Positions 47,881-55,953 of a stretch of DNA of 64,000 bases are shown one piece after another. Source of the stretch: Actinomadura cremea (GTDB lineage Bacteria > Actinomycetota > Actinomycetes > Streptosporangiales > Streptosporangiaceae); NCBI RefSeq assembly GCF_014648495.1, contig NZ_BMRF01000009.1:62001-126000 (forward strand), given 5' to 3'. A program made the translations under genes and the position numbers. The notes under the pieces were generated by a model. That model ran no database searches and was not told the DNA's origin. It saw nothing but the letters and a program-made list of their open reading frames with translations. Every line of letters starts with the position of its first letter. Position 1 is the stretch's first letter.

Positions 47881-49721
47881 CGGCCCCGCCGCCGAGGACG
47901 CGCCGCCCCGCCGGGACGGCGGCGGGCCTGCTCGCCGTTGCCGCGGCGGGGCCACTGGCGGGCGGCACCGTCCTGCTGCTCGCCGACGCCCTCGGCGGTG
48001 TCGTGCGGGTCCCCGGCGACGTGGTGCTCTACATGGCGTTCACCGCGCTCGTGCTCGGCTGCGCGGCCCTGGTGCCGGTGCTGTGGGCGGTGCGGCGGCT
48101 GCCGCCGCGGCGGGTGACCGCGGCGGGCGGCGCGCTCGCCGGGCTCGCCGTCGCGCTGGCGGGGGCGGTGCCCGCCGCTCCGGTCTTCGCGACCGGCCTG
48201 CTGGCGGCCGGCGTCCTCGCCGGCCCGCTGCTCGCCCTGCCCCGCGCGCACGCCGCCCGGTCGCCCGGCGGCCCCGCCCGCGTGCAGGCCGCCGCGCTCG
48301 CGGGCACGGCGGCCGCCGCCTGGATCGCGACGTCCTGGTCGGACTCCCCGGGAACGGCGCTGCTGATCGCGGGTGCGGCGGCGGCCGTCCTCGCGGCCCT
48401 CGCCGCCGCCGTCCCGGACGGCGGCCCGGCGTCCCCGTCCGTCCGGCGGGCGGCACGGGTGCGGGACGCGCTCGCCGCGCGGGACGTCCGGGCGGCCCTC
48501 CCCGCCTACGCGGCGGCCGGCTGGATCGTCGGAGCGTCCCTCATGGGCGGGCTGCACCTGCTGACGTTCCGGTGGAACCTGGTCGGCGGCGAGCCCGTCC
48601 GGTACCTGGCGTGGGCGCTGCTCGCGGCGCCGCTGCCGGTCGTCGTCGCACGGCGGGCCGCCGGCACGCCGCGGATCGTGCCGTGGGCGCTGCTGGCGGG
48701 CGCGGCGGCGCCGGTGCTGATGGCGACCGCCCCGGACCCGGCCCTGCTCGCCGCCGGGTTCGCGATCGCCACGGCCGCCGCGGGCCTGGCCGCCGCCGCC
48801 CTCGACGCCGCCGTGCTCCGGCCGCCGCCGGGTCCGCGCCACCCGGCGGCGGCCGGCCTCACCGCGGTCGCCGCCGTGGCCGGAGGGCTGGCCGGGTTCT
48901 CCTGCTCGGTCGTCCTGCGCGGGAGCCTCGCCGAGGGGTCCGCGCTGACGCTGACGGCCGTGCCCCCCGTGCTCGGCGCGCTGCTGGCCCTGCGCGTGCG
49001 AGGCCCCGCGGCTCCGCCCTCCCGCCCGTTCCTGGACGTGCGGGACCTGTCGGTGCGGGCGGGGCCGGTCCCGCTGCGCGGGATCCGGCTGCGGATGGAG
49101 GCGGGCGAGGTCATCGCCCTGTCCGGCCCCGGGGCGAGCGCGCTGCTCGCCGCCCTGGCGGGCCTGCTCCCGGCCAGGGGCCGGATGCTGCTCGGCGGCG
49201 CCGACCTGACCGCGCTCGACGCCGGGCAGCGGACGAGCCTGGGCCTGTGCCATCTCGCCGGTCCCCGGCCGCGCAGTCCGCGCGGGCTGCCGATCGCCGA
49301 GGGGCTGGCCGGACACGCCCGCACCCTGGGGCACGCCGATCCCGGCGCCGCGGCGCGCTCCGTCCTGGACGTCTTCCCGGCGCTGCGCGGGCTCGGCGAC
49401 CGGCCCGCCGAAGCCCTGACGGACGCGCAGCGCGGCCTGCTCTCGCTGGCGGAGGCCCTGCTCACCCGGCCCCGGCTGCTGCTGGTGGACGGCGTCGCGG
49501 GCGGCCCCTGCGGCGACGCCGCCCACGCCGTGCTGCGCCGGCTCGCCGCCGCCGGCACCGCCGTGGTGGTGGCCGGACCGGCCGCGCCGGAGACCCTCGC
49601 GCTCGCCCGCCGCGCCTGCGCCGTCGAGCGCGACCGCGTCGCCGAACTCCCCGCCCCCGTGCCCGGCGAGGTCCCCCGGCCGCCGTCCGCGGCCCGCAGC
49701 AACGGAGGTACCGAGCAGTGA
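47877..49721 (+). CDS. Membrane transporter-like protein fused to a degenerate ABC ATPase domain
   Basis: 614 residues. About twelve membrane segments (residues ~15-375) resemble an MFS-type or permease domain. The C-terminal ~200 residues resemble a LivF-type ABC ATPase (FLDVRDLSVRAGPVPLRGIR, LLGGADLTALDAGQRTSLGL). Walker A reads LSGPGASALLAALAG, without the lysine. The signature position reads LTDAQRGLLSLAEALL. Walker B is LLLVDGVAGG, lacking the glutamate. ATP hydrolysis is therefore unlikely. Embedded among surface-protein genes, it may scaffold or regulate export or uptake. Confidence 0.75.
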   Translation: MTAPPPRTRRPAGTAAGLLAVAAAGPLAGGTVLLLADALGGVVRVPGDVVLYMAFTALVLGCAALVPVLWAVRRLPPRRVTAAGGALAGLAVALAGAVPAAPVFATGLLAAGVLAGPLLALPRAHAARSPGGPARVQAAALAGTAAAAWIATSWSDSPGTALLIAGAAAAVLAALAAAVPDGGPASPSVRRAARVRDALAARDVRAALPAYAAAGWIVGASLMGGLHLLTFRWNLVGGEPVRYLAWALLAAPLPVVVARRAAGTPRIVPWALLAGAAAPVLMATAPDPALLAAGFAIATAAAGLAAAALDAAVLRPPPGPRHPAAAGLTAVAAVAGGLAGFSCSVVLRGSLAEGSALTLTAVPPVLGALLALRVRGPAAPPSRPFLDVRDLSVRAGPVPLRGIRLRMEAGEVIALSGPGASALLAALAGLLPARGRMLLGGADLTALDAGQRTSLGLCHLAGPRPRSPRGLPIAEGLAGHARTLGHADPGAAARSVLDVFPALRGLGDRPAEALTDAQRGLLSLAEALLTRPRLLLVDGVAGGPCGDAAHAVLRRLAAAGTAVVVAGPAAPETLALARRACAVERDRVAELPAPVPGEVPRPPSAARSNGGTEQ

Positions 49722-50353
49722 TCGCGATCGCGCTGACCGCGCTGGCGCTGGCGGCCCCGGCCGTCCCCGCCGTCCCCGCCGTCCCCGCCGTCCCCGCCGT
49801 CCCGGCCGTCCCGGCCGTCCCCGGCGGTGCCGTGCGGGTCGTGGCCGAGCCCCTGCTCCGGGCCGACCGCACCACCGACCTGACCGAGGGCGAGACGATC
49901 ACCGTCACCGGGAGCGGGTTCCGGCCGGGGCTGAAATCGGTCGCCGTCGGCCTGTGCCGGGAGGGCTACACCAACGGTCTCAAGGACTGCGACCTCGGCG
50001 GCGGCGCCACCTTCGTCAACATCGACGGCGGCGGCCGACTCCCCGAGGTCCGGCTGAAGGCCCGCGCGAAGTTCAACGGCATCGACTGCGCGGCGCGCCA
50101 GTGCGTCATCGGCGCCGCCCCGCTGCCGGCCACCGTTCCGCCCGCCGTCGTGACCTCCAACACCGCGATCGTCCGCGTCGGCTTCCAGGGGTCGCCGTTC
50201 AAGGGCGGCGCCGCCGTCCGGACGTCCGCGGCGCCCGCCGCCCCCGCCGACCCCGGCACCGGCGGCCCGTCCACCCTCCTCTGGGCCGTCACCGCGGCCC
50301 TCATCGTCCTCGCCGGAGCCGCCGTCACCATCGTCCAACGCCGCACCCGCTAG
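49718..50353 (+). CDS. Secreted neocarzinostatin-like membrane-anchored protein
   Basis: 211 residues from GTG 49718. The signal region contains an (AVP)n run encoded by a 9-bp repeat. The neocarzinostatin-like domain (about 40-155) has ITVTGSGFRPGLKSVAVGLC, LKDCDLGGGATFVNIDGGGR and NGIDCAARQCVIGAA, with both disulfide pairs of that fold. A C-terminal helix (LLWAVTAALIVLAGAAVTIV) and basic tail anchor it. Neocarzinostatin apoproteins bind a hydrophobic chromophore in a cleft. Here a substrate-binding role is inferred. Confidence 0.8.
   Translation: MIAIALTALALAAPAVPAVPAVPAVPAVPAVPAVPGGAVRVVAEPLLRADRTTDLTEGETITVTGSGFRPGLKSVAVGLCREGYTNGLKDCDLGGGATFVNIDGGGRLPEVRLKARAKFNGIDCAARQCVIGAAPLPATVPPAVVTSNTAIVRVGFQGSPFKGGAAVRTSAAPAAPADPGTGGPSTLLWAVTAALIVLAGAAVTIVQRRTR
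49760..49822 (+). repeat. 9-bp tandem repeat, seven copies, encoding (AVP)n
   Basis: The unit GCCGTCCCC (or GCCGTCCCG) is repeated seven times in frame and gives alternating Ala-Val-Pro in the signal/stalk region of the neocarzinostatin-like protein. Copy number changes would alter length but not frame. Confidence 0.9.
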
Positions 50354-50370
50354 CCGAAGGAGCAACCCCC

Positions 50371-51048
50371 GTGACCAGACTCAGCAGAACCGGACTGGGC
50401 GGCCGCGCCGGCGCCGTCGCCGCGCTCGCCGGCGCGTGCGTGCTGGCGCTCGCGCCGCCCGCGCTGGCCGCGCCCAAGATCACCGCCGACAAGACGTCCG
50501 GGGTGAAGGCGGGCGACACGATCACCGTCCAGGTGTCCGGCCTCACCCCGGACGAGAGCTTCGTGACGCTCGGGCAGTGCAAGCCCGGACCCAGGCTCCC
50601 GACCGACTGCGCGCCCCAGGACAGCGGCGGCGCGATCGTCGGGAAGTCCGACGCCGAGGGCCACTTCGTGACGCAGGACGGGGCAGCGGACGCGAAGATC
50701 AAGCTGGTCGGGGAGGTCGGCGACGTGGACTGCGCCGCCGAGGCGGGCGCCTGCGTCCTCGCCGTCACCGCGCCGGGGAACCAGGGCCCCAACTCGGCCG
50801 AGGTCCCGCTCGCCTTCGCCGAGGGCGGCGGCTCCGGCGGCACGGGCGGCGGCACGGGCGGCGGGACCGGCGGCGGGGCCGGCGGTTCGGGCGGTTCCGG
50901 CGGGGGCACCGCCGGCGGCTCCGGGGACCTGCCGAACACCGGCAGCCCGGACGGCCTGCCCACCTACGCCCTGGTCGCCTCCGCGCTGGTCATGGCGGGC
51001 GGCGCCGCCCTGCTCATCCTGCCGCGCCGCCGGAAGGGCCGCTCATGA
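50371..51048 (+). CDS. LPXTG cell-wall protein with neocarzinostatin-like domain
   Basis: 225 residues from GTG 50371, with GAAGGAG 8 bases upstream. It has a signal peptide ending PPALAA, a binding domain (KITADKTSGVKAGDTITVQV, LGQCKPGPRLPTDCAPQ, VDCAAEAGACVLAV) with two cysteine pairs, and a long Gly/Ser-rich spacer. The classic sorting signal follows: LPNTGSPD, a hydrophobic helix and the tail RRRKGRS. The sortase encoded at 43501 is the likely processing enzyme. It displays a ligand-binding domain on the wall. Confidence 0.9.
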   Translation: MTRLSRTGLGGRAGAVAALAGACVLALAPPALAAPKITADKTSGVKAGDTITVQVSGLTPDESFVTLGQCKPGPRLPTDCAPQDSGGAIVGKSDAEGHFVTQDGAADAKIKLVGEVGDVDCAAEAGACVLAVTAPGNQGPNSAEVPLAFAEGGGSGGTGGGTGGGTGGGAGGSGGSGGGTAGGSGDLPNTGSPDGLPTYALVASALVMAGGAALLILPRRRKGRS

Positions 51049-51962
51049 GGCCGCGCCGCGCGGCGGCGGTCCTCGGCGCGGCGGCACTGGCCGCGACCGC
51101 CCTCCCGGCGGCTCCGGCCGCCGCCGACAACGACGCCCCCATCGCCTTCACGACCACCGTGAGCGGCGACGCCGCGGACGTGTACGCGCCCGCCCCGTCC
51201 GACATCCGGGCGGACCTGCCGGTGGCGCTGCTGCTCCAGGGCGCCGACGTCGACAAGTCCGCGTACGCGGAGTACGCGCGCGCGGTCGCCGGATACGGGT
51301 TCGTCGTCGTGGTGCCGAACCATCGGCGCGTCATCTTCGGGCGTTCCGGACTGTTCGCCGAGACGGCCCAGGCGTCGTGGACCGTCGCCTGGGCGCGGGA
51401 CGAGGACGCCCGCGCCGCGTCGCCCCTCAAGAACAAGATCGACACCGGCTCGCTCGTCCTGCTCGGCCACTCCTTCGGCGGCGCGGCCGGGCTCACCCTG
51501 ACCACGGGCGCCTGCGCTCCGCCGTTCTGCGCGGCGCCCGCCGCCCGGCCGGCGGAGCTGAAGGGCGCCGCCCTCTTCGGGACCAACAACAGCCCGCCCG
51601 GCGGCACCGGTGGTCCGCCGGTGGCCAACACGGTGCCGGTCGCGCTCGTCCAGGGGACGGCGGACGGCATCGCCGCGCCCGCCGCCGCCGAGGGCACCTA
51701 CGGCGCGATCCAGTCGCCGCCGAAGATGCTCGTCTCCGTGACGGGCGCCAACCACTACGGGATCACGGACGCGCAGAACCCGGCGGGGGCCGCGCCCGAC
51801 CCGTCCCCGCAGACCGTGAGCCAGGAGACCGGCATCAAGGCGTCGGCCCGCTGGAGCGCCATGTTCCTCCGCACCGTCCTCGGCGACACCTGGTCGGGCG
51901 TCTGGCTGTGGGGCGTCGGCGACGCCGTCGACGCCGCGGTCACCGTCGAGTACGTCCGCTGA
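51045..51962 (+). CDS. Secreted chlorophyllase-like alpha/beta-hydrolase
   Basis: 305 residues. The signal peptide is RRAAAVLGAAALAATALPAA then PAAA. LPVALLLQGADVDKSAYAEY then AVAGYGFVVVVPNHR resembles the cytoplasmic hydrolase at 29017 and plant chlorophyllases. The nucleophile is in VLLGHSFGGAAG (near residue 144), the acid in LVQGTADG and the histidine in TGANHYGI. It is the last gene of the surface operon, so ester hydrolysis at or near the cell surface is expected. Confidence 0.82.
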   Translation: MRPRRAAAVLGAAALAATALPAAPAAADNDAPIAFTTTVSGDAADVYAPAPSDIRADLPVALLLQGADVDKSAYAEYARAVAGYGFVVVVPNHRRVIFGRSGLFAETAQASWTVAWARDEDARAASPLKNKIDTGSLVLLGHSFGGAAGLTLTTGACAPPFCAAPAARPAELKGAALFGTNNSPPGGTGGPPVANTVPVALVQGTADGIAAPAAAEGTYGAIQSPPKMLVSVTGANHYGITDAQNPAGAAPDPSPQTVSQETGIKASARWSAMFLRTVLGDTWSGVWLWGVGDAVDAAVTVEYVR

Positions 51963-51980
51963 CCGCGCATGACCGCCGGG

Positions 51981-52019
51981 GAACCCCGCGGGCCCTGAGG
52001 GACGGCCCGCGGGGTTCCG
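51981..52019. terminator. Bidirectional terminator hairpin
   Basis: GGAACCCCGCGGGCC (51981-51995) and GGCCCGCGGGGTTCC (52005-52019) form a perfect 15-bp stem with a 9-base loop. It lies in the 60-bp gap between the convergent hydrolase and bicupin genes and would serve both. Confidence 0.85.
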
Positions 52020-52022
52020 CGG

Positions 52023-53282
52023 CTACATCCCGTCGCCGTCCCACCGGCCGGTGGTCCGGCTGCGCACCGGGAGGCTGGACAGGATGGGCGCCGGGACGGG
52101 CTCGCCCTCCCGCCAGGCCCGGCCGGCGCCCCGGTTGTGGCGCAGCGCGTCGGCCCGCTCGTCCGCGTGCTCCAGCGCCTCGGCGGGCGCGCCCCAGTCC
52201 GGCTCCGCGCGGCCGTGCCCGAGGCCGTGGTCGTGGCCGTGGTCGTGGTCGTGGTCGTGGTCGTGCGTGTGATCGTGGTCGTGGCCGCCCTGGAGGCGGG
52301 CCGCGTCCATGGCCTTGACGATGGCGAGGACGCTCTTGTCCGGGCCGTGCCCGTGCTGGGCGTAGTCCTCGTCGGGCTCGCCCAGCCCGCGCTGGTACAG
52401 CACCGACTCCTGGAGTTCCTTCAGGTCGCGCGCGGACCGGCCGTCCGTGCCGCGGCCCAGGTCGTGCGACGCCATGGACCAGCGCATCCGGCCGTTCTCC
52501 GGACCGTAGTTGACGGCCTCGCCGCCCCATCGCACCCACTCGTTCTGCGTGTACCAGTTGACGAGCTCGCCGTCCGAGCGCAGCAGCCAGGTGGCGCCGC
52601 CCTCCTGGGTGGTGAAGTGCCCGTGCTTCACCCGCGCCGGGCGGAAGAAGTAGGTGCCGAGGTCGAGGGTGCCGAAGTTGTACTCCATGTGGCCCTGGAC
52701 GGTGTACGCCTCCTCGTAGCAGGGATGGTGCGCGAGCCGGTGGTCGGTCCAGCCTTCCTGCGCGTGCACCAGCCTGGTGTAGAAGCCGCTGACCGGGTCG
52801 ACGTGCAGGTACTTGATGAACAGTCCGGGCATCGGCCCCGCCTTCGGCACCGCGTCCCACCGCATGGCCGCGCTGTCGACGACGATGACGTCCTCGTAGG
52901 CGTCCTCCCAGCGGGGCGCGCCGAGCCCGTCGACGGGATCGAACCCCGCGTCGCCGTACTCGCGGTAGTGCAGGACGCGGGTCCCCTCGGCGAAGGTGAT
53001 CGCGTCGGCGGGCACCCCCTTGGGCGCGTACACGTAGCCGCCCTCGCCGATCTCGCGGCCCCCGTACGTCATCGCCCCCTCGAGGACGTAGTACTCGGTG
53101 TCGGCGTGGTGGACGCCCGGACCGCGCCCCCAGCGGGTGTGGAAGTCCAGCCGCAGCGAGGACGAACCGTCCTCCTCGTCCACCGAGAGCCGGCGTTCGC
53201 TCGCCCTGCCCTCACCGCCCACCAGTTCGGCGGCGTGCCAGACGTAGTCGTCTTCCTGGATCAGCTCGACATGGGGTCGCAC
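52023..53282 (-). CDS. Bicupin metalloprotein with histidine-rich tail
   Basis: 419 residues. I chose GTG 53282, where GGAG lies about 9 bases upstream and homology to a cupin begins at once. Cupin 1 has GPGVHHADTEYYVLEGAMTY (near residue 53) and cupin 2 has HHPCYEEAYTVQGHMEYNF (near 187) with KHGHF; both carry HH...E metal ligands. Near residue 340 comes a His/Asp-alternating run (HDHDHTHDHDHDHDHGHDHG). It could be a ring-cleaving dioxygenase or a metal-handling protein; the tail suggests metal loading or scavenging. Operator site h lies upstream. Confidence 0.75.
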   Translation of the reverse strand: MRPHVELIQEDDYVWHAAELVGGEGRASERRLSVDEEDGSSSLRLDFHTRWGRGPGVHHADTEYYVLEGAMTYGGREIGEGGYVYAPKGVPADAITFAEGTRVLHYREYGDAGFDPVDGLGAPRWEDAYEDVIVVDSAAMRWDAVPKAGPMPGLFIKYLHVDPVSGFYTRLVHAQEGWTDHRLAHHPCYEEAYTVQGHMEYNFGTLDLGTYFFRPARVKHGHFTTQEGGATWLLRSDGELVNWYTQNEWVRWGGEAVNYGPENGRMRWSMASHDLGRGTDGRSARDLKELQESVLYQRGLGEPDEDYAQHGHGPDKSVLAIVKAMDAARLQGGHDHDHTHDHDHDHDHGHDHGLGHGRAEPDWGAPAEALEHADERADALRHNRGAGRAWREGEPVPAPILSSLPVRSRTTGRWDGDGM

Positions 53283-53308
53283 GTGCTCGTCTCCGTTCGG
53301 GGGCGACT

Positions 53309-53333
53309 GTTCCACACATGGAAACACCGTTTC
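53309..53333. promoter_or_regulatory. Operator array site h, upstream of the bicupin
   Basis: GTTCC-N7-GAAAC-N3-GTTTC, with the core GAAACACCGTTTC at 53321-53333. It lies 27 bp before GTG 53282. Confidence 0.68.
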
Positions 53334-53377
53334 GCTGCCGCTGGCAATGGCGAGCCTTGACCGTTCCCGGGAAAATG

Positions 53378-53402
53378 GGAACACTGTATCCGTCAGCGGA
53401 AC
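53378..53402. promoter_or_regulatory. Operator array site i, upstream of the flavoprotein
   Basis: GGAAC-N3-GTATC-N7-GGAAC: each half-site has one mismatch, but the 3/7 spacing is kept. It lies 13 bp before ATG 53415. This is weaker evidence than the other arrays. Confidence 0.45.
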
Positions 53403-53414
53403 GATGGAGGCGTC

Positions 53415-54842
53415 ATGGCGTTCGACGCGATCGTCGTCGGTGCCGGACCGGGCGGGCTGGCCTGCGCCGTCGCGGCCGCCGACGCCGGTGCGCGGGTGCT
53501 CGTGCTGGAGAAGGCGGCGGACATCGGCGGCACGCTGCCGTACTCCGGCGGGCACCTGTCCGCCGCGGGCTTCTCCGCCCAGCGGGCACGCGGCATCGCC
53601 GACGATCCCGGACGGCACCTCGCCGACATCCGGCGGATCAACCGGGGCACCGGACGGGAGGACCTCACCCGGCTCTCGCTCGGGGAGCAGCCGGCCGCAC
53701 TGGAGTGGCTCCTCGCGGCGGGGTTCGAGATCGACCCGGCGACGCCGCGCATCGTGCACGGGCACGAGCCGTACACGACGCCGCGCACCGTCCACGCGTC
53801 CGAGACGCCGGGCGGCCCGGCGATCCTCCGGACGCTGCGCCGCCTGCTGGCGCCCCACACCGCCGCCGGACGGGTCGAGGTGCGCCGCGGCCTGCGCGCC
53901 ACCGGGCTGCGCACCGAGGCGGGAGCCGTCACCGGGGTGGCCACCGAGGACGGCCCGAACCCGCGGGCGCCCGCCGTCGTGCTCGCCACCGGTGGCTTCG
54001 GCCACGCCCCCGACCTGTTCGCCGAGCTGGAGGGCGCACCGCTGACGACCTCGGCCGCGCCGACCTCGACGGGCGACGGCCTGCTCATGGCGCGGCGGAT
54101 CGGGGCGGCGATCCAGGGCCTCGGCCAGTACATCCCGACCTTCGGCGGTCTGCCCCCGCAGGGCGACGACGCGCGCGTGGACTGGACGAACCGTCCGCAG
54201 CTCGTGGCCGCCGAGCGCCCGCCGTGGGAGATGTACGTGGACCGGCACGGCCGGCGGTGGATCGCGGAGGACGAACCGAGCATCGACCGCAAGGAACGGG
54301 TCCTGACCGGCGTCGACCGGATGACCTTCTGGATGGTCTTCGACGCCAGGGGGCTGCGGGAGTCCCGCCCCATGGTGCACGGGTGGAGTCCCGCCGACCT
54401 GGACGCCCGCTGCGGCCGCCGCCGCGGCCTGCACCGCGCCGCCGACCTGGCCGGGCTGGCGCGGCGCGCGGGCATCGACCCGGCCGGCCTCGCCGCCGAG
54501 ACGCGGCGGTACAACGCCGCCGTCGCGGCGGGGGCCGACGCCGCGTTCGGCCGCCGGCACCTGCCCGCGCCGATCGCCGAGCCGCCGTTCTACGCCGTCG
54601 AGAACCACCCCGTCACGCTGATCACCTTCGCGGGCGTCGACGTCGACGCCCGGCTCCGGGTGCGCCGCGGCGACGGCGGCGTCATCCCGGGCCTGTACGC
54701 GGTGGGGGAGGTCATCGGCTCCGCCGCCGTCAACGGCAACGCGTTCTGCTCGGGCATGTGCCTCACGCCCGCGCTCGCGCTCGGGCGCGTGGTCGGGCGC
54801 CGTCTGGCCTCAGTGCGCGAAGGCGAACCCGGCCGCGCGTAG
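53415..54842 (+). CDS. FAD-binding fumarate reductase/ketosteroid dehydrogenase-like flavoprotein
   Basis: 475 residues. The N-terminal FAD motif is AIVVGAGPGGLACAVAAADA with LVLEKAADIGGTLPYSGG after it. VLATGGFGHAPDLFAE lies near residue 192, and the C-terminal FAD segment GLYAVGEVIGSAAVNGNAFC near 437. It belongs to the family of fumarate reductase, 3-ketosteroid 1-dehydrogenase and related oxidoreductases that add or remove hydrogen across a C-C double bond. A role on a conjugated intermediate of the regulon's pathway is inferred. Confidence 0.87.
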   Translation: MAFDAIVVGAGPGGLACAVAAADAGARVLVLEKAADIGGTLPYSGGHLSAAGFSAQRARGIADDPGRHLADIRRINRGTGREDLTRLSLGEQPAALEWLLAAGFEIDPATPRIVHGHEPYTTPRTVHASETPGGPAILRTLRRLLAPHTAAGRVEVRRGLRATGLRTEAGAVTGVATEDGPNPRAPAVVLATGGFGHAPDLFAELEGAPLTTSAAPTSTGDGLLMARRIGAAIQGLGQYIPTFGGLPPQGDDARVDWTNRPQLVAAERPPWEMYVDRHGRRWIAEDEPSIDRKERVLTGVDRMTFWMVFDARGLRESRPMVHGWSPADLDARCGRRRGLHRAADLAGLARRAGIDPAGLAAETRRYNAAVAAGADAAFGRRHLPAPIAEPPFYAVENHPVTLITFAGVDVDARLRVRRGDGGVIPGLYAVGEVIGSAAVNGNAFCSGMCLTPALALGRVVGRRLASVREGEPGRA

Positions 54843-55628
54843 CTTCGCGGACGTCACCGGCACCTCCGGCGTCCTGATCTCGCCCCGGTAGGCGAGCTCC
54901 GGCAGGCCCTCGGCGGCGCAGATACGCCCGAACGCCTCGGCGTTCGTCGGCGGCACCTCCGCGTCCGGGAACGCGTTGTAGACGCCGGTCAGCCCCTCGG
55001 TCACCACGAAGTCGAGCGCGGCCGCCGCGTCCCGGTAGTCGATCCGGTACAGCAGCGCGCCGGCCGCGAACGGGACGCTCCCGCCCAGCGCCTCGTGGGC
55101 GAACCGGACCCGCGCCGGGTAGTCGATGTCGCGCGGGTGGCCGTACACGTCCGGGATGCGCACCACGGTGCCCCGCGGCGACGCCAGCACCGCCTCCTCG
55201 GCCGCGATGAATCCGCGCGGCGAGGCGTCCCCGTCGTCCGTCGTCGGGGCGTCCTCGTCGATCGCCGTGCCGCCGCCCGCCCCGTAGACGGACGCGGAGC
55301 TGGTGAAAACCACCCGCGGATGGACGGCGACACCGGCACGCGCGCTGCCGACGAGCGTGTCGGCGTACTCGGCGACGCGCTGGGCGGCGTCGAACGAACG
55401 CGATGGCCGCGGGCTCACCGTCAGCACCACCGCGTCGGCCCCGCGGGCCGCCTCGGCCACGGCGGCCCGGTCCGCGCCGCGCAGCACGGCCACCTCCGAG
55501 CAGACCTCCGCCAGCTCGCCGACGCGTTCGGCGGAGGTGGTGGTGCCGACCACGACATGGTTCCGCGCGACCCAGCGCCGTGCGAGTTCCATCCCGACGT
55601 TCCCGCACCCGATCACCACGTACCGCAC
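54810..55628 (-). CDS. NAD(P)-dependent epimerase/reductase-like protein
   Basis: 272 residues from GTG 55628, preceded by GAGG. VRYVVIGCGNVGMELARRWV is a Rossmann NAD(P) site. FTSSASVYGAGGG carries the SSxSVYG motif typical of extended SDRs near residue 113, but the YxxxK tyrosine-lysine pair is not clear. YRIDYRDAAAALDFVV follows. Similar proteins include YeeZ-type epimerase-like enzymes. Its 3' end overlaps the convergent flavoprotein gene by 33 bp. Confidence 0.8.
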   Translation of the reverse strand: MRYVVIGCGNVGMELARRWVARNHVVVGTTTSAERVGELAEVCSEVAVLRGADRAAVAEAARGADAVVLTVSPRPSRSFDAAQRVAEYADTLVGSARAGVAVHPRVVFTSSASVYGAGGGTAIDEDAPTTDDGDASPRGFIAAEEAVLASPRGTVVRIPDVYGHPRDIDYPARVRFAHEALGGSVPFAAGALLYRIDYRDAAAALDFVVTEGLTGVYNAFPDAEVPPTNAEAFGRICAAEGLPELAYRGEIRTPEVPVTSAKLRAAGFAFAH

Positions 55629-55953
55629 AGAAGCCTCCTCGAGGCGCTCGTCCGCCCGGCTCCGGACCGGTACGAGCGACGAATGGCGAGGTTCTCGCAC
55701 TGTGAGAGTGTAAGTCTGTTATGTGAGATCCTAATTCGGCCCTTTTTCCCGGTCAAGGAACCGGGGCGGGGACGGCCGAACCCGCTGGGCGCCGGGCCGG
55801 TGGAGCATGCATCGGTCCACAGGGAATCGGGCGGTTGACTCCGGATTTCCGCACGTGTTTGAATGCGGCGGTCATGATAGTGACATTCTCATTCTGCGTG
55901 AATGATGCTCTCGTATGCGACCGGGCAGCGGCGACGACAAGGACTGATTCCGG
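55629..55953. other. 325-bp intergenic region without a gene
   Basis: The divergent region is lower in GC than its surroundings. It holds the likely promoters of the epimerase-like gene (leftward) and the CoxG-like gene (rightward). A TTGACT at about 55833, followed some 20 bases later by AT-rich DNA, is a possible -35 element for the rightward gene. No GAAAC/GTTTC array is present, so this divergon appears to be outside the IclR-type regulon. No convincing small gene or RNA structure is visible. Confidence 0.5.

Noticed and set aside
49760-49822. 9-bp repeat as a regulatory element
   Set aside because: It is in frame inside the signal/stalk region of a secreted protein and simply encodes Ala-Val-Pro repeats.
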